Assembly (NCBI RefSeq): GCF_023715705.1
Contig: NZ_JAMBOS010000001.1
Span: 248,001-312,000 of the forward strand
Length of the DNA: 64,000 bases
Source: Halalkalibacter oceani
GTDB taxonomy: Bacteria > Bacillota > Bacilli > Bacillales > Bacillaceae_D
Direction: 5' to 3'
The first letter of the stretch is position 1; each line of letters begins with the position of its first letter. The notes beneath the pieces are model-generated. The model saw only the letters and a list, made by a program, of their open reading frames with translations. It did not search any database and was not told where the DNA came from. Positions 7,782 to 17,304 of the stretch are shown piece by piece. The position numbers and the translations under genes are program-made.

Positions 7782-10700
7782 ATGTTCCTCAAGCGACTGG
7801 AAGTTGCAGGATTTAAATCATTTGCTGAACAGGTCAATATTGAATTTGTCTCAGGGGTCACGGCGGTCGTCGGACCAAACGGCAGCGGTAAAAGCAATAT
7901 CTCGGACAGCATTCGCTGGGTGCTTGGTGAGCAATCTGCCAAATCATTACGCGGCAGCAAAATGGAAGATATCATTTTTGCCGGCAGTGACAGCAGGAAG
8001 CCGTTGAATTATGCTGAGGTAAGTCTCGTATTGGATAATGAAGACCAGCATCTGGCGATTGATTACAGCGAGGTCAGTGTGACCCGCCGCGTCTATCGCT
8101 CGGGTGATAGTGAATATTTTATTAACAAGCAGGCATGCCGCTTAAAGGATATTGTCGACCTGTTTTTGGATTCCGGCCTCGGCCGTGAAGCCTATTCAAT
8201 TATCGGTCAGGGAAAGGTCGAGGAAATATTAAGCAGCAAGCCGGCCGACCGCCGTGTCATTTTTGAGGAAGCGGCCGGAGTGCTCAAATACAAAACGCGA
8301 AAAGAAAAAGCTGAAAAGCGACTTGCGGAAACGCAGGAAAACTTATGGAGAGTTGAAGATATTCTGCACGAGCTCGAGGGACAGGTCGAGCCGCTGCAAA
8401 TTCAGGCGTCGATCGCCAAAGATTATTTACATAAGCGTGAAGAGTTGAAAGAGGTGGAAATCGCGCTGCTCGTCCATGAAATTCATGAGCTGCACGGTCA
8501 ATGGGAGGAAGAAAAGGACAAGCTCGGCCGGCTCAGGGGCAGCTATGAAGCGCATCAGCAGCGGCTGGCCGCTCTTGAAGAGGAACGGCTTGCTTTACGG
8601 GAAGAAACGGAAGCACTGAATGAACGCTACCAAAGCGCCCAGGAGGAGCTGCTCGTTACCAGCGAGGAGCTGGAAAAAAAGGAAGGAATGCGCCAGCTGC
8701 TCGATGAACGGAAAAAGCATGCCTCGCAAAACAAGAGGCAGCTTGAACTGGCCTCCCAGGAAAAAGAAGCCCAGCTGAAAGCGGTAGAAGCCAACTGGCG
8801 GCAGGAAGCCGAGCAGCTCAGGCAGGCAGCAGAGCGCGTCAAGGAGCTCGAACAGACAGTGACGGGCAAAGAGCAGCTGCTGGCAAAGTTCGACGCGACG
8901 AGCGAGGAAGAAATGGAGCAATACAAAGCTGATTATATCGAGGTGCTGAATGAGCAGGCGAGCATTCGCAATGAAAAGCGGTATCTCGAAGAGCAGCTCC
9001 GTCAGCAGCAGGTCAAGCAGGAACGCTTACTTCAGGAAAATGAAGGTCTTGTCGCTGAGCGGGAAAAGCTGGCAGAGGAGCTGGCCGCGGCGACCGAGCA
9101 GGCTGCCGCGCGCACAGCGGCGCTTGAACAGGCCGGTGAAGCGTACCGTAGAAAACAGCGTGAATATGAGACTCTAAAGGACAGATATCATAAGCAGGAG
9201 GCGAAGCTGTATGAAGGCTATCAAATGGTGCAGCGCCTCCAGTCAAGAGCCGATGTCCTGACGGAAATGGAGGCTGATTTTTCCGGCTTCTTCCAGGGGG
9301 TAAAGGAAGTGCTCAAAGCGCGCGGGAAACTGTCCGGTGTGGTCGGGGCGGTGGCCGAGCTGATTGAAGTCCCAAAGGATTATGAGACGGCGATCGAAAT
9401 TGCTTTAGGAGGTGCTTCGCAGCATATCGTGACACAGTCTGAAGCGGACGCGCGCAAGGCGATTCAATTTTTAAAGAAAAATCGCAGCGGGCGGGCGACC
9501 TTTCTGCCATTGCCGGTTATCAAACCACGCCATCTTCCAGCTTCGGCGCTGCAACAGGTGGAAGGACATCCGGCCTTCATCGGCGTTGCTGCCTCCTTAG
9601 TAAACTATGAGCGGACTTATGAGGCTGTTTTGTCCAATTTACTCGGGCATGTGCTTATCGCCCGTGATTTGCCAGGAGCCAACCAGCTTGCCGCCTTAAC
9701 GGGTCACCGCTTTCGCGTCGTCTCACTCGAAGGCGATGTCGTCAATCCGGGAGGCTCGATGACAGGTGGGGCGCTCAAACAAAAGCAAAGTCCGTTATTA
9801 GGAAGAAAACGCGAGCTTGAGGAGCTGAAGCAAAAGCTTGGGAAGCTGACAGAGCTGACGGTTCAGCTCGAGCGGGAGGTCCGGCAGGATAAAGAGGCGA
9901 TGAAGCAGCTGGAGCAGGAGCTTGAGCAGCTTCGGCAGCAGGGTGAAGAGGCGCGCTACATGCTGCAGGAGGCGAAAACAGCCGTTCAGCAGCTTGAAAA
10001 GGAGCTTGAGCGCTCGCACGATCAATTCTCCCGCTTTGACCGGGAGCAAGCGACATTTACCGATGAAGTGGAACGGATTAAGGCGAAGCAGCTGGAGCTG
10101 GATCAACGCTATGAGACGGCTGTCAGCGAGGCGGAAGAGCTCGAGCGGAAAGTGAAGGAGCTGGAGGAGCTTCAGGTTGCCGAGCGTCATTCGAAAGAAA
10201 CGATGCAGGAGGAGCTTGTCGCCGATAAAATTGCTTTGGCGACCGCCAGGGAACGGCTCGCCGCCGTCAAAGAGCAGGAGCAGCGGCTGAAAAAAGAACA
10301 AGCGGCACTCGATAAAGAGGTGTCCGAGCTTAAAGAGCATCTGCAATTGCTCACTGGTGAAATGACCGACCGGTCAAACGGAGAAAGCGGACTTGCGGAG
10401 CAGATTGACGCCTATCGTCGGAAAAAACAGGAACTGACGGAGCAGATTGCGGCGATGAAAGAGAAGCGGGCATCTCTCGATCAGGCGTATGTCAATCTTG
10501 AGGCGGCGCTGAAAAAGCAGCAGGACGCTCATACTTTGCTTGCTGACGACTGCCGGAAAATTGAAGTAAAGGTCAACCGGATGGATGTTGAGCTTGACAA
10601 TCGGCTTGAGCAGCTTCGGGAGGAATACGAGCTGTCGTTTGAAGCGGCCCGCGCGAACTATCAGCTGACGATTGATGCCGACGAAGCGCGGACGAAGGTC

Positions 10701-11345
10701 AAGCTGATTAAGCTGGCGCTTGCCGAGCTCGGCACTGTCAATCTCGGCTCAATCGAAGAATACGAACGCGTCCGTGAACGGTTTGATTTTCTGAGCAGCC
10801 AGCGCGAGGATTTAATGGAAGCCAAGCAGACGCTCCACGATGTGATCGCTGAGATGGATGAGGAAATGACAAAGCGTTTTTATGAGACGTATTTGCAAAT
10901 TCGCACTCATTTTCAGAGGGTGTTCAAGCAGCTGTTCGGCGGGGGAGAGGCCGATTTGGTCCTGACTGAACCGGATCATTTGCTTGAATCAGGGGTCGAT
11001 ATCGTCGCCCGTCCGCCGGGAAAGAAAATGCAGAATCTCGGTCTGCTTTCCGGAGGAGAACGGGCGTTGACGGCGATTGGCTTGTTATTTGCGATTTTGT
11101 ATGTCCGTCCCGTTCCGTTTTGCGTGCTTGATGAAGTGGAAGCGGCGCTTGATGAGGCCAATGTCAGCCGCTTTGCTCATTTTCTGAAAAGCTTCAGCTC
11201 CGAGACGCAGTTTATCGTGATCACGCACCGCAAAGGGACGATGGAGGAAGCCGATGTTTTATACGGCGTGACGATGCAGGAGTCTGGTGTCTCGCGCATC
11301 GTCTCGGTTAAACTGGAAGAAACGAAAGAATTAATCGAAAGCTAG
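7782..11345 (+). CDS. smc: Chromosome partition/condensin protein SMC
   Basis: The SMC subunit of the bacterial condensin (with ScpA and ScpB), which loads at parS/ParB sites and aligns chromosome arms. Its 1187 aa match the family. Walker A GPNGSGKSN is at residues 31-39. Long Glu/Lys/Gln-rich coiled coils flank a central hinge (GGASQHIVTQSEADARKAI to GGSMTGGAL). The C-terminal head holds the signature LLSGGERALTAIGLL and Walker B CVLDEVEAALDEANV. ATG 7782 is preferred over TTG 7761 because the family begins MFLKRLEV and TTAGGGGG precedes it. Followed at once by ftsY. Confidence 0.98.
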   Translation: MFLKRLEVAGFKSFAEQVNIEFVSGVTAVVGPNGSGKSNISDSIRWVLGEQSAKSLRGSKMEDIIFAGSDSRKPLNYAEVSLVLDNEDQHLAIDYSEVSVTRRVYRSGDSEYFINKQACRLKDIVDLFLDSGLGREAYSIIGQGKVEEILSSKPADRRVIFEEAAGVLKYKTRKEKAEKRLAETQENLWRVEDILHELEGQVEPLQIQASIAKDYLHKREELKEVEIALLVHEIHELHGQWEEEKDKLGRLRGSYEAHQQRLAALEEERLALREETEALNERYQSAQEELLVTSEELEKKEGMRQLLDERKKHASQNKRQLELASQEKEAQLKAVEANWRQEAEQLRQAAERVKELEQTVTGKEQLLAKFDATSEEEMEQYKADYIEVLNEQASIRNEKRYLEEQLRQQQVKQERLLQENEGLVAEREKLAEELAAATEQAAARTAALEQAGEAYRRKQREYETLKDRYHKQEAKLYEGYQMVQRLQSRADVLTEMEADFSGFFQGVKEVLKARGKLSGVVGAVAELIEVPKDYETAIEIALGGASQHIVTQSEADARKAIQFLKKNRSGRATFLPLPVIKPRHLPASALQQVEGHPAFIGVAASLVNYERTYEAVLSNLLGHVLIARDLPGANQLAALTGHRFRVVSLEGDVVNPGGSMTGGALKQKQSPLLGRKRELEELKQKLGKLTELTVQLEREVRQDKEAMKQLEQELEQLRQQGEEARYMLQEAKTAVQQLEKELERSHDQFSRFDREQATFTDEVERIKAKQLELDQRYETAVSEAEELERKVKELEELQVAERHSKETMQEELVADKIALATARERLAAVKEQEQRLKKEQAALDKEVSELKEHLQLLTGEMTDRSNGESGLAEQIDAYRRKKQELTEQIAAMKEKRASLDQAYVNLEAALKKQQDAHTLLADDCRKIEVKVNRMDVELDNRLEQLREEYELSFEAARANYQLTIDADEARTKVKLIKLALAELGTVNLGSIEEYERVRERFDFLSSQREDLMEAKQTLHDVIAEMDEEMTKRFYETYLQIRTHFQRVFKQLFGGGEADLVLTEPDHLLESGVDIVARPPGKKMQNLGLLSGGERALTAIGLLFAILYVRPVPFCVLDEVEAALDEANVSRFAHFLKSFSSETQFIVITHRKGTMEEADVLYGVTMQESGVSRIVSVKLEETKELIES

Positions 11346-11354
11346 GTGAAGCAG

Positions 11355-12350
11355 ATGAGCTTTTTTAAAAAACTGAAAGAAAAAATTACGACGCAAACGT
11401 CAGAAGTAACCGATAAGTTTAAAAACGGGCTTGAAAAGACGAGAGATTCCTTCGTCGGCAAAATGAACGAGCTAGTGTCCCGCTACCGCAAAGTCGATGA
11501 AGATTTCTTCGAGGAGCTGGAGGAGCTGTTAATCAGCGCCGACGTCGGTGTGCCGACGGTGATGGAATTGATCGATACGCTAAAGGATGAGGTCCGTCTG
11601 CGCAATATTAAGGATACGGCCGATATTCAGCCGGTCATTTCCGAAAAGCTGACCGAACTGCTTGAGAAAGACGGCGAAGACACCACGCTGGCCATTCAGG
11701 AAAATGGCATGACGGTGATCCTTGTCGTCGGTGTGAACGGAGTCGGGAAGACGACGAGCATCGGCAAGCTCGCTCATTATTTGCAGCAGGAGGGCAAGTC
11801 GGTGATGCTGGCGGCGGGCGATACGTTCCGGGCAGGGGCGATCGAACAGCTTGAAGTATGGGGCGAGCGCGTCGGCGCCGATGTGATAAAGCAGCAGTCC
11901 GGCTCCGATCCGGCGGCGGTGATGTATGATGCGCTGCAAGCCGCAAAGGCGCGTCAGATCGATGTGTTAATTTGCGATACGGCGGGCAGGCTGCAAAACA
12001 AGGTCAATTTGATGAAAGAGCTGGAGAAGGTCAAGCGCGTCATTGAAAGAGAAGTACCGGGAGCGCCGCATGAAGTGCTGCTTGTGCTTGATGCGACAAC
12101 CGGACAAAATGCAATGTCGCAGGCGAAAACGTTCGGCGAGACGACGGAAGTATCTGGCATCGTCCTAACGAAGCTTGATGGCACGGCGAAGGGTGGAATC
12201 GTGCTGGCGATTCGCCATGAGCTTGACATTCCGGTCAAGTTCATCGGGCTTGGTGAAAAGATGGATGATCTCCAGCCATTCCAGGCCGAGCAGTTTGTCT
12301 ACGGGCTGTTTAAAGATATTTTGGAAGCGGAGCAGACCGAACAGGAATAG
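11355..12350 (+). CDS. ftsY: Signal recognition particle receptor FtsY
   Basis: SRP receptor GTPase that docks ribosome-nascent chain complexes at the membrane with Ffh. Its 331 aa begin directly with the NG domain (MSFFKKLKEKI), with no long acidic A domain, as in Bacillus. Motifs: GVNGVGKTTSIGKLA (G1), DTAGRLQNK (G3), TKLDGTAKGG (G4). ATG 11355 is chosen with AGGTGAA upstream; GTG 11346 is in frame but has no SD. It is 9 bases from smc and certainly co-transcribed. Confidence 0.97.
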   Translation: MSFFKKLKEKITTQTSEVTDKFKNGLEKTRDSFVGKMNELVSRYRKVDEDFFEELEELLISADVGVPTVMELIDTLKDEVRLRNIKDTADIQPVISEKLTELLEKDGEDTTLAIQENGMTVILVVGVNGVGKTTSIGKLAHYLQQEGKSVMLAAGDTFRAGAIEQLEVWGERVGADVIKQQSGSDPAAVMYDALQAAKARQIDVLICDTAGRLQNKVNLMKELEKVKRVIEREVPGAPHEVLLVLDATTGQNAMSQAKTFGETTEVSGIVLTKLDGTAKGGIVLAIRHELDIPVKFIGLGEKMDDLQPFQAEQFVYGLFKDILEAEQTEQE

Positions 12351-12375
12351 CTTTTTGCTTTGTTAAGAAAAAAAC

Positions 12376-12405
12376 TTGACAGTTAGGCGGAGCATGTTGT
12401 AATAT
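12376..12405 (+). promoter_or_regulatory. Candidate sigma-A promoter for ylxM-ffh
   Basis: TTGACA (12376-12381), an 18-base spacer and TAATAT (12400-12405), about 42 bases before the ylxM start. Consensus match only. Confidence 0.72.
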
Positions 12406-12447
12406 GATATCTCGTAAAGGGAAATCACTTAACAAGGGGTTGGTGAT

Positions 12448-12777
12448 GTGTTAGATAAGACGCTCCGAATGAATCTATTATATGATTTCTATCAATCCTT
12501 GCTAACACAAAAACAGCGGAAATACATGTCCTTGTACTATCTTGATGATTTCTCTTTGGGCGAGATTGCCGAAGCATTTGAAGTCAGCCGCCAGGCGGTG
12601 TACGATAATATTAAGCGGACAGAGGCGATGCTTGAGGAATATGAGGCAAAGCTGATGCTGCTGGCGAAATTCGAGCAGCGTACCGAACTGCTGGCTCAGA
12701 TCAAGGAAGCAATCGAAAGCAATGCGACTCCTGAAGAGATCATGTCGATGCTTGACTCTCTTGAGAAATTGGACTAG
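12448..12777 (+). CDS. ylxM: YlxM family SRP-associated HTH protein
   Basis: A 109-aa protein resembling region 4 of sigma factors, with helix-turn-helix [22 protein letters not shown] at about residues 34-55. The family lies next to ffh throughout Firmicutes, and work in streptococci ties YlxM to SRP and FtsY GTPase activity; direct DNA binding is not established. The start is GTG 12448 after AAGGGGT. The gap to ffh is 11 bases, and both follow one promoter at 12376. Confidence 0.93.
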   Translation: MLDKTLRMNLLYDFYQSLLTQKQRKYMSLYYLDDFSLGEIAEAFEVSRQAVYDNIKRTEAMLEEYEAKLMLLAKFEQRTELLAQIKEAIESNATPEEIMSMLDSLEKLD

Positions 12778-12788
12778 GAGGCGACAAC

Positions 12789-14147
12789 ATGGCATTTGAA
12801 GGTTTAGCGGAGCGACTGCAGGATACATTAACAAAAATCCGTGGCAAAGGAAAGGTCAGTGAGCAGGACGTCAAGGAAATGATGCGCGAGGTTCGCCTTG
12901 CCTTACTGGAAGCGGATGTTAACTTTAAAGTGGTGAAGCAATTCATCGCCAGCGTCAAAGAAAAGGCGCTCGGGCAGGAAGTGATGAAAAGCTTAACGCC
13001 GGGGCAACAGATTATTAAGGTCGTCAATGAAGAACTGACCGCGCTTATGGGGGGCGAACAAAGCAAGATCGCCGTTGCCTCAAAGCCGCCGACCGTCGTG
13101 ATGATGGTTGGGTTGCAAGGTGCTGGTAAGACAACGACGACAGCCAAGCTTGCCAATCATTTGCGCAAAAAGCATAATCGTCAGCCGTTGCTCGTTGCCG
13201 CCGATATTTACCGACCGGCGGCGATCAAACAGCTTGAAACGCTTGGAAAGCAGTTGAATATGCCGGTGTTCTCACTCGGCGATCAGGTGAGTCCGGTGGA
13301 GATTGCCAAACAGGCGATTGCCAAGGCAAAGGAAGATCATCATGATTATGTATTAATTGATACGGCCGGACGGCTTCATATCGATGAAACATTAATGGAT
13401 GAGCTTAAGCAGGTAAAGGAACTTGCCAACCCTGATGAAATTTTGCTCGTTGTCGATGCGATGACCGGGCAGGATGCTGTCAACGTTGCCGAAAGCTTTA
13501 ATGAACAGCTCGATATTACCGGGGTTGTACTGACGAAGCTCGACGGTGATACACGTGGGGGTGCGGCGATTTCCGTCAAGTCTGTCACGAATACGCCGAT
13601 TAAGTTTGTCGGGATGGGCGAGAAAATCGACCAGCTCGAGCCGTTCCATCCGGAGCGGATGGCTTCGCGGATTCTTGGAATGGGTGATGTGCTGACATTG
13701 ATTGAGAAAGCCCAATCAAATGTCGACGCCGAAAAAGCGCGCGAGCTTGAAAAGAAAATGCGGAATATGGATTTCACCTTTGATGATTTTCTTGAACAGC
13801 TTGACCAGGTTCGCAGCATGGGACCGCTTGATGAAATCCTGAACATGATGCCCGGCATGAACAAGATGAAGGGCATGAAGGATTTGCAGGTCGATGATAA
13901 GCAAATCGGCAAGGTCGAAGCGATCGTCCGTTCGATGACGAAGAAGGAAAAGCAGGAGCCGAGTATTATGAATGCCAGCCGCCGCCGCCGCGTTGCCGCC
14001 GGCAGTGGAACGACGATTCAGGATGTTAACCGGCTGCTGAAGCAGTTTGAAGACATGAAGAAGATGATGAAGCAGATGACCGGCATGGCTTCCGGCAAAG
14101 GGAAGAAAAGAGGCAAAGGTCTGGGAGGCTTTAAGCTTCCATTTTAA
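12789..14147 (+). CDS. ffh: Signal recognition particle protein Ffh
   Basis: GTPase and RNA/signal-sequence-binding subunit of SRP. The 452-aa protein has the N and G domains first (GLQGAGKTTTTAKLA, DTAGRLHIDE, TKLDGDTRGGAA). A Met-rich M domain follows, with a finger-loop segment rich in Met (NMMPGMNKMKGMKD) and the basic SRP-RNA-binding stretch MNASRRRRVAAGSG. The C terminus is GKGKKRGKGLGGFKLPF. Start ATG 12789 follows TAGGAGGCG. Nothing anomalous. Confidence 0.98.
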   Translation: MAFEGLAERLQDTLTKIRGKGKVSEQDVKEMMREVRLALLEADVNFKVVKQFIASVKEKALGQEVMKSLTPGQQIIKVVNEELTALMGGEQSKIAVASKPPTVVMMVGLQGAGKTTTTAKLANHLRKKHNRQPLLVAADIYRPAAIKQLETLGKQLNMPVFSLGDQVSPVEIAKQAIAKAKEDHHDYVLIDTAGRLHIDETLMDELKQVKELANPDEILLVVDAMTGQDAVNVAESFNEQLDITGVVLTKLDGDTRGGAAISVKSVTNTPIKFVGMGEKIDQLEPFHPERMASRILGMGDVLTLIEKAQSNVDAEKARELEKKMRNMDFTFDDFLEQLDQVRSMGPLDEILNMMPGMNKMKGMKDLQVDDKQIGKVEAIVRSMTKKEKQEPSIMNASRRRRVAAGSGTTIQDVNRLLKQFEDMKKMMKQMTGMASGKGKKRGKGLGGFKLPF

Positions 14148-14211
14148 GAAGGAAGTCGCTTTTCCTGGTGAGGCGGGCAAGAAAGCTAATGGACAGCCAT
14201 TTATCTTTTTG

Positions 14212-14240
14212 TTGATTACCAGGAGAATTGATGATAATAT
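14212..14240 (+). promoter_or_regulatory. Candidate sigma-A promoter for rpsP
   Basis: TTGATT (14212-14217), a 17-base spacer and TAATAT (14235-14240), about 38 bases upstream of rpsP. Consensus match only. Confidence 0.65.
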
Positions 14241-14278
14241 AAAAAATTGTGTGAACTATTTTTGGAGGTGTCCCACGA

Positions 14279-14551
14279 ATGGCAGTAAAAATTCGTTTAA
14301 AGCGTATGGGTTCTAACAAAGCCCCATTCTATCGTGTAGTAGTAGCAGATTCTCGCGCTCCGCGTGACGGTCGTTTCATTGAAGAGATTGGAACGTACAA
14401 CCCATTAACTCAACCAGCAAAAGTGAATATCGAAGAAGAGAAAGCTCTTGACTGGATGCTTAAAGGAGCGAAGCCGTCTGACACGGTTCGCAACCTGTTC
14501 TCAAAAGCGGGCTTAATGGAAAAGCTTCATAACGCGAAAAACCAAAAGTAA
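14279..14551 (+). CDS. rpsP: 30S ribosomal protein S16
   Basis: The 90-aa small-subunit protein begins [31 protein letters not shown]-type sequence, the S16 hallmark. The SD GGAGGTG (14264-14270) is strong. Codon use is biased as expected for a highly expressed gene. It leads the rpsP-khpA-ylqD-rimM-trmD cluster. A 7-bp hairpin (14552-14571) without a T-run follows the stop and may trim or attenuate the message before khpA. Confidence 0.98.
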   Translation: MAVKIRLKRMGSNKAPFYRVVVADSRAPRDGRFIEEIGTYNPLTQPAKVNIEEEKALDWMLKGAKPSDTVRNLFSKAGLMEKLHNAKNQK

Positions 14552-14626
14552 GAGAGTGTGACAACTCTCTAGCGATGAAGCTATTGCGCCTTTCCCTTTT
14601 TGATGATGAGTGAAAAGGAGAATCGT

Positions 14627-14857
14627 ATGAAAGCGTTAGTTGAACACATTGTAAAAGCACTTGTTGACCAGCCTGAGCATGTTCAAGTTGAAGAGGTGCA
14701 AGAAGGAGCAACCCTATGCTTGCGTCTGATGGTCCATCCCGATGATGTCGGGAAGGTCATCGGCAAGCAAGGTCGGACCGCGAAAGCGATACGCTCGGTT
14801 GTTTATGCCGCTGCTGTTTCGCCGTACAAGCGAGTGCGAGTAGACATCGTGGATTAG
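14627..14857 (+). CDS. khpA: KH-domain RNA-binding protein KhpA (YlqC)
   Basis: A 76-aa single KH domain with the RNA-binding loop GKQG in VIGKQGRTAKAIR. With KhpB (Jag) it forms a small RNA chaperone complex affecting cell length and division in Gram-positives. ATG 14627 follows AAAGGAGAATCGT; the longer frame from 14600 lacks an SD. It sits between rpsP and ylqD as in B. subtilis. Confidence 0.93.
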   Translation: MKALVEHIVKALVDQPEHVQVEEVQEGATLCLRLMVHPDDVGKVIGKQGRTAKAIRSVVYAAAVSPYKRVRVDIVD

Positions 14858-14872
14858 CAACGCAGAAAAGGA

Positions 14873-14912
14873 GGAGTTGTCTCAAAGCCTAGCTTTTGGG
14901 ACAGCTCCTTTT
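14873..14912 (+). terminator. Terminator after khpA (CTTTTGGGACA family)
   Basis: The left arm 14873-14887 and right arm 14893-14908 pair with some G-U pairs, followed by TTTT (14909-14912). It contains the shared core CTTTTGGGACA at 14893-14903. Confidence 0.72.
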
Positions 14913-14948
14913 GCTATTGCAACAATTTGAAAAGGAAGGGCGAAGGAA

Positions 14949-15347
14949 ATGAAAATACTTCGGACGGTCGTTGTCAAACAAGTTGTCACTGAAGCGAAAA
15001 AGCAGAGCATCGTGCAGGAGTTTAAAAGTGAAATTCTGCAATGTGAGCGCGAACTGGAGCAGCTTACTTTTCATTTACATAAAGCGACGAAGGATGTCGC
15101 CAGCAAGCATGAACAACAAACACTTCGAGCACGCTATAAAGAGGAAATTAAGCAGCGTAAAGAAAAGCTCGCTGAGCTGTCATTTAAGGTCGAGCAGCTG
15201 AGCAAGCTGGAACTTGGAACAGAGCTTCGCGATGGAACCGTCGAGACGATTGTTGAAATCAAAGAAGGGGATCCCTGGCCAGCTCCGGAGATGGAGATTG
15301 TCGTCAAAGACGGAGTGGTGGAGCAAATTCGTAGAAAGAAGGAATGA
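14949..15347 (+). CDS. ylqD: YlqD family protein, unknown function
   Basis: A 132-aa protein with a central charged helical region predicted to form a coiled coil (about residues 20-80) and a small C-terminal beta segment (GDPWPAPEMEIVVKDGVVEQIRR). The family is conserved between khpA and rimM in Bacillales and its role is unknown. The position suggests a link to ribosome or RNA metabolism, but that is only inference. Start ATG 14949 has a purine-rich SD; rimM begins 4 bases after its stop. Confidence 0.88.
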   Translation: MKILRTVVVKQVVTEAKKQSIVQEFKSEILQCERELEQLTFHLHKATKDVASKHEQQTLRARYKEEIKQRKEKLAELSFKVEQLSKLELGTELRDGTVETIVEIKEGDPWPAPEMEIVVKDGVVEQIRRKKE

Positions 15348-15350
15348 ACA

Positions 15351-15878
15351 ATGACAAATTGGTATAAAGTCGGAAAAATCGTCAATACACATGGGATCAG
15401 GGGAGAAGTGCGCGTCATTTCCTCGACGGACTTTGCCGAGGAGCGCTATGCGCCGGGTGTCGGCCTTCTGATCGGTCAATCTGCCGACGGAGAGGGAACG
15501 CCGGTCGTCGTCAAGCATCATCGCCGTCATAAAAACTTTGACCTGCTTCAATTTGAAGGCTATGACTCGATTAATGACGTTGAGGCGTTTAAAGGGTCGA
15601 CATTGTTTGTTTCGGAGGAGCAGCTGGAAGAACTCGATGAGCACGAATATTATTACCATGAAATCATCGGCTGCACTGTCGTCACAGAAGAGGGAGAAAA
15701 GCTCGGGAAGGTGAAAGAAATCTTTGAAACTGGGGCGAATGATGTCTGGGTCGTGCAGCGCACCGCTGGAGGCAAGGATATTCTGCTGCCTTATATTGAA
15801 GATGTCGTCAGGGAGATCGATATCGAAGAAAAGCAGATCACGGTTCGGCTGTTAGAGGGACTTGTCGATGAAGATTGA
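15351..15878 (+). CDS. rimM: 16S rRNA processing protein RimM
   Basis: A 30S maturation factor that binds S19 and the 3' major domain. Its 175 aa start [19 protein letters not shown] (N-terminal beta-barrel) and end with a PRC-barrel region ([30 protein letters not shown]). The SD AAGAAGGAA precedes ATG 15351. Its 3' end overlaps trmD by 11 bases. Confidence 0.97.
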   Translation: MTNWYKVGKIVNTHGIRGEVRVISSTDFAEERYAPGVGLLIGQSADGEGTPVVVKHHRRHKNFDLLQFEGYDSINDVEAFKGSTLFVSEEQLEELDEHEYYYHEIIGCTVVTEEGEKLGKVKEIFETGANDVWVVQRTAGGKDILLPYIEDVVREIDIEEKQITVRLLEGLVDED

Positions 15879-16602
15879 TGTCCTCTCACTCTTTCCGGAG
15901 ATGTTTACGGGAGTTGTCAACACGTCGATTTTAAAGCAGGCGCAGGAACGGGAAGCGGTCAAGATTCAGGTCGTTGATTTTCGCACCTACGCTGATAATA
16001 AGCACCGGAAAGTCGATGATTATCCGTATGGCGGTGGAGCGGGAATGGTGTTAAGCCCGCAGCCGCTGTTCGACGCCGTCGATGCGCTAAAAAGAGAAAG
16101 CGGGACAAAGCCCCGCGTCATTCTTCTTTGCCCGCAGGGAGAGCGCTACAGCCAACAAAAAGCCGAGGAGCTGGCCGCTGAGGAGCATTTGATCCTATTA
16201 TGCGGCCACTACGAAGGCTATGATGAGCGGATTCGCGAGCATCTCGTTACCGATGAAATCTCGATTGGCGATTATGTGCTGACAGGCGGCGAGCTCGGAG
16301 CGATGGTGCTGATTGACAGCGTCGCCCGCCTTTTGCCCGGCGTGCTCGGAAATGAGGAGTCGGCGGTGACGGATTCCTTTTCGACCGGCCTGCTTGAGCA
16401 TCCGCATTATACACGTCCGGCTGATTTTCGCGGGATGAAGGTGCCTGACGTTCTGCTGTCCGGCCATCATAAAAACATTGAAGAATGGCGTGAAAAAGAA
16501 GCGCTCCGCCGGACATGGGAAAGGCGGCCTGATTTGTTGGAGCAGGAGACCTTATCTGAAAAGCAGCAGCGCTGGCTGAAGGAGTTTCGAGAAAAGCATT
16601 AA
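15868..16602 (+). CDS. trmD: tRNA (guanine-37-N1)-methyltransferase TrmD
   Basis: Makes m1G37 in tRNAs reading CNN codons, preventing +1 frameshifts. The 244-aa SPOUT enzyme begins [13 protein letters not shown] and has [25 protein letters not shown] and the SAM knot segment [21 protein letters not shown] 15868 is preferred to TTG 15862 because the family begins MKID. It overlaps rimM, so it is translationally coupled. Confidence 0.97.
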   Translation: MKIDVLSLFPEMFTGVVNTSILKQAQEREAVKIQVVDFRTYADNKHRKVDDYPYGGGAGMVLSPQPLFDAVDALKRESGTKPRVILLCPQGERYSQQKAEELAAEEHLILLCGHYEGYDERIREHLVTDEISIGDYVLTGGELGAMVLIDSVARLLPGVLGNEESAVTDSFSTGLLEHPHYTRPADFRGMKVPDVLLSGHHKNIEEWREKEALRRTWERRPDLLEQETLSEKQQRWLKEFREKH

Positions 16603-16608
16603 AGGGAG

Positions 16609-16637
16609 TTGTGTTAGGCTCTGCTCTATGCTATTAT
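16609..16637 (+). promoter_or_regulatory. Candidate sigma-A promoter for rplS
   Basis: TTGTGT (16609-16614), a 17-base spacer and TATTAT (16632-16637). It lies just after trmD and would create a leader of about 80 bases before rplS. Confidence 0.55.
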
Positions 16638-16643
16638 AGTCTT

Positions 16644-16725
16644 TGTGGCTAATAGCCAGTGATTACGATGTTCCGCTGCAGGCAGCCTGTTATGAGCATC
16701 TGTATGGAAGGAGTGGAATTATACG
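16644..16725 (+). promoter_or_regulatory. Possible L19 (rplS) autoregulatory leader
   Basis: Rfam describes an L19 leader family ahead of rplS in low-GC Gram-positives. The stretch between the predicted transcript start and rplS is the right size and place and contains short self-complementary pieces (GGCTAATAGCC; GC-rich segments around 16674-16690). I cannot confirm the consensus fold by eye. Confidence 0.45.
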
Positions 16726-17070
16726 ATGAACAACATTATCCGTGAAATTACAAATGATCAGCTTCGCAGTGACCTGCCGGCGTTTCGTCCTGGTGACACA
16801 TTACGTGTACACGTAAAGGTTGTTGAGGGAACTCGTGAGCGTATTCAGGTATTTGAAGGCGTTGTGATCAAGCGTCGTGGTACTGGTGTAAGTGAAACTT
16901 TCACAGTGCGTAAGATCTCATACGGTGTAGGTGTTGAACGTACATTCCCATTACATTCACCAAAGATCGATAAGATCGAAGTGAAGCGTCGCGGTAAAGT
17001 ACGTCGTGCGAAACTTTACTACTTGCGTAATCTGCGCGGTAAAGCGGCCCGTATTAAAGAAATTCGATAA
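16726..17070 (+). CDS. rplS: 50S ribosomal protein L19
   Basis: The 114-aa large-subunit protein at the 30S-50S interface. Typical motifs are [26 protein letters not shown] and the basic end [24 protein letters not shown]. The SD GGAAGGAGTGG precedes ATG 16726. Codon bias matches other ribosomal genes here. Two hairpins follow before lepB, so the transcript probably ends after rplS. Confidence 0.98.
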   Translation: MNNIIREITNDQLRSDLPAFRPGDTLRVHVKVVEGTRERIQVFEGVVIKRRGTGVSETFTVRKISYGVGVERTFPLHSPKIDKIEVKRRGKVRRAKLYYLRNLRGKAARIKEIR

Positions 17071-17107
17071 CACACGAAAAGAGGCGGCCTGATGTGCAGC
17101 CTCGAAG

Positions 17108-17148
17108 CAGCGGGTCGAGTCTGCGATGCAGAGCGAGGACCGCTGTTT
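17108..17148 (+). terminator. Nested hairpin downstream of rplS
   Basis: The outer stem pairs CAGCGGGTC (17108-17116, one bulged G) with GACCGCTG (17138-17145). The inner stem pairs TCTGC with GCAGA around GAT. TTT follows. Either a first, weaker terminator or a 3'-protecting structure. Confidence 0.5.
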
Positions 17149-17168
17149 CCCTTGGGGTTTTCCCATAC

Positions 17169-17217
17169 AAAAAGAGGGTGTCCCCCAAAGCCAAGGCTTT
17201 TGGGACACCCTCTTTTT
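17169..17217 (+). terminator. Strong terminator between rplS and lepB (CTTTTGGGACA family)
   Basis: A long stem (left arm 17169-17192, right arm 17195-17217) with a small loop, ending in TTTTT. Core CTTTTGGGACA is at 17197-17207. Confidence 0.88.
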
Positions 17218-17304
17218 GTTTGAAGAGAGTTATTGTTCATAAGGAAGCAAGCTTGTGATAAACTATGGCATAGTCAGGTAAATGTTTGTAATGGAGGCAT
17301 GGGT

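Noticed and set aside
8595-10346. Long Leu/Ala-rich open frames opposite smc
   Set aside because: Antisense shadows of the Glu/Lys/Gln-rich coiled-coil coding sequence; no SD or family resemblance.
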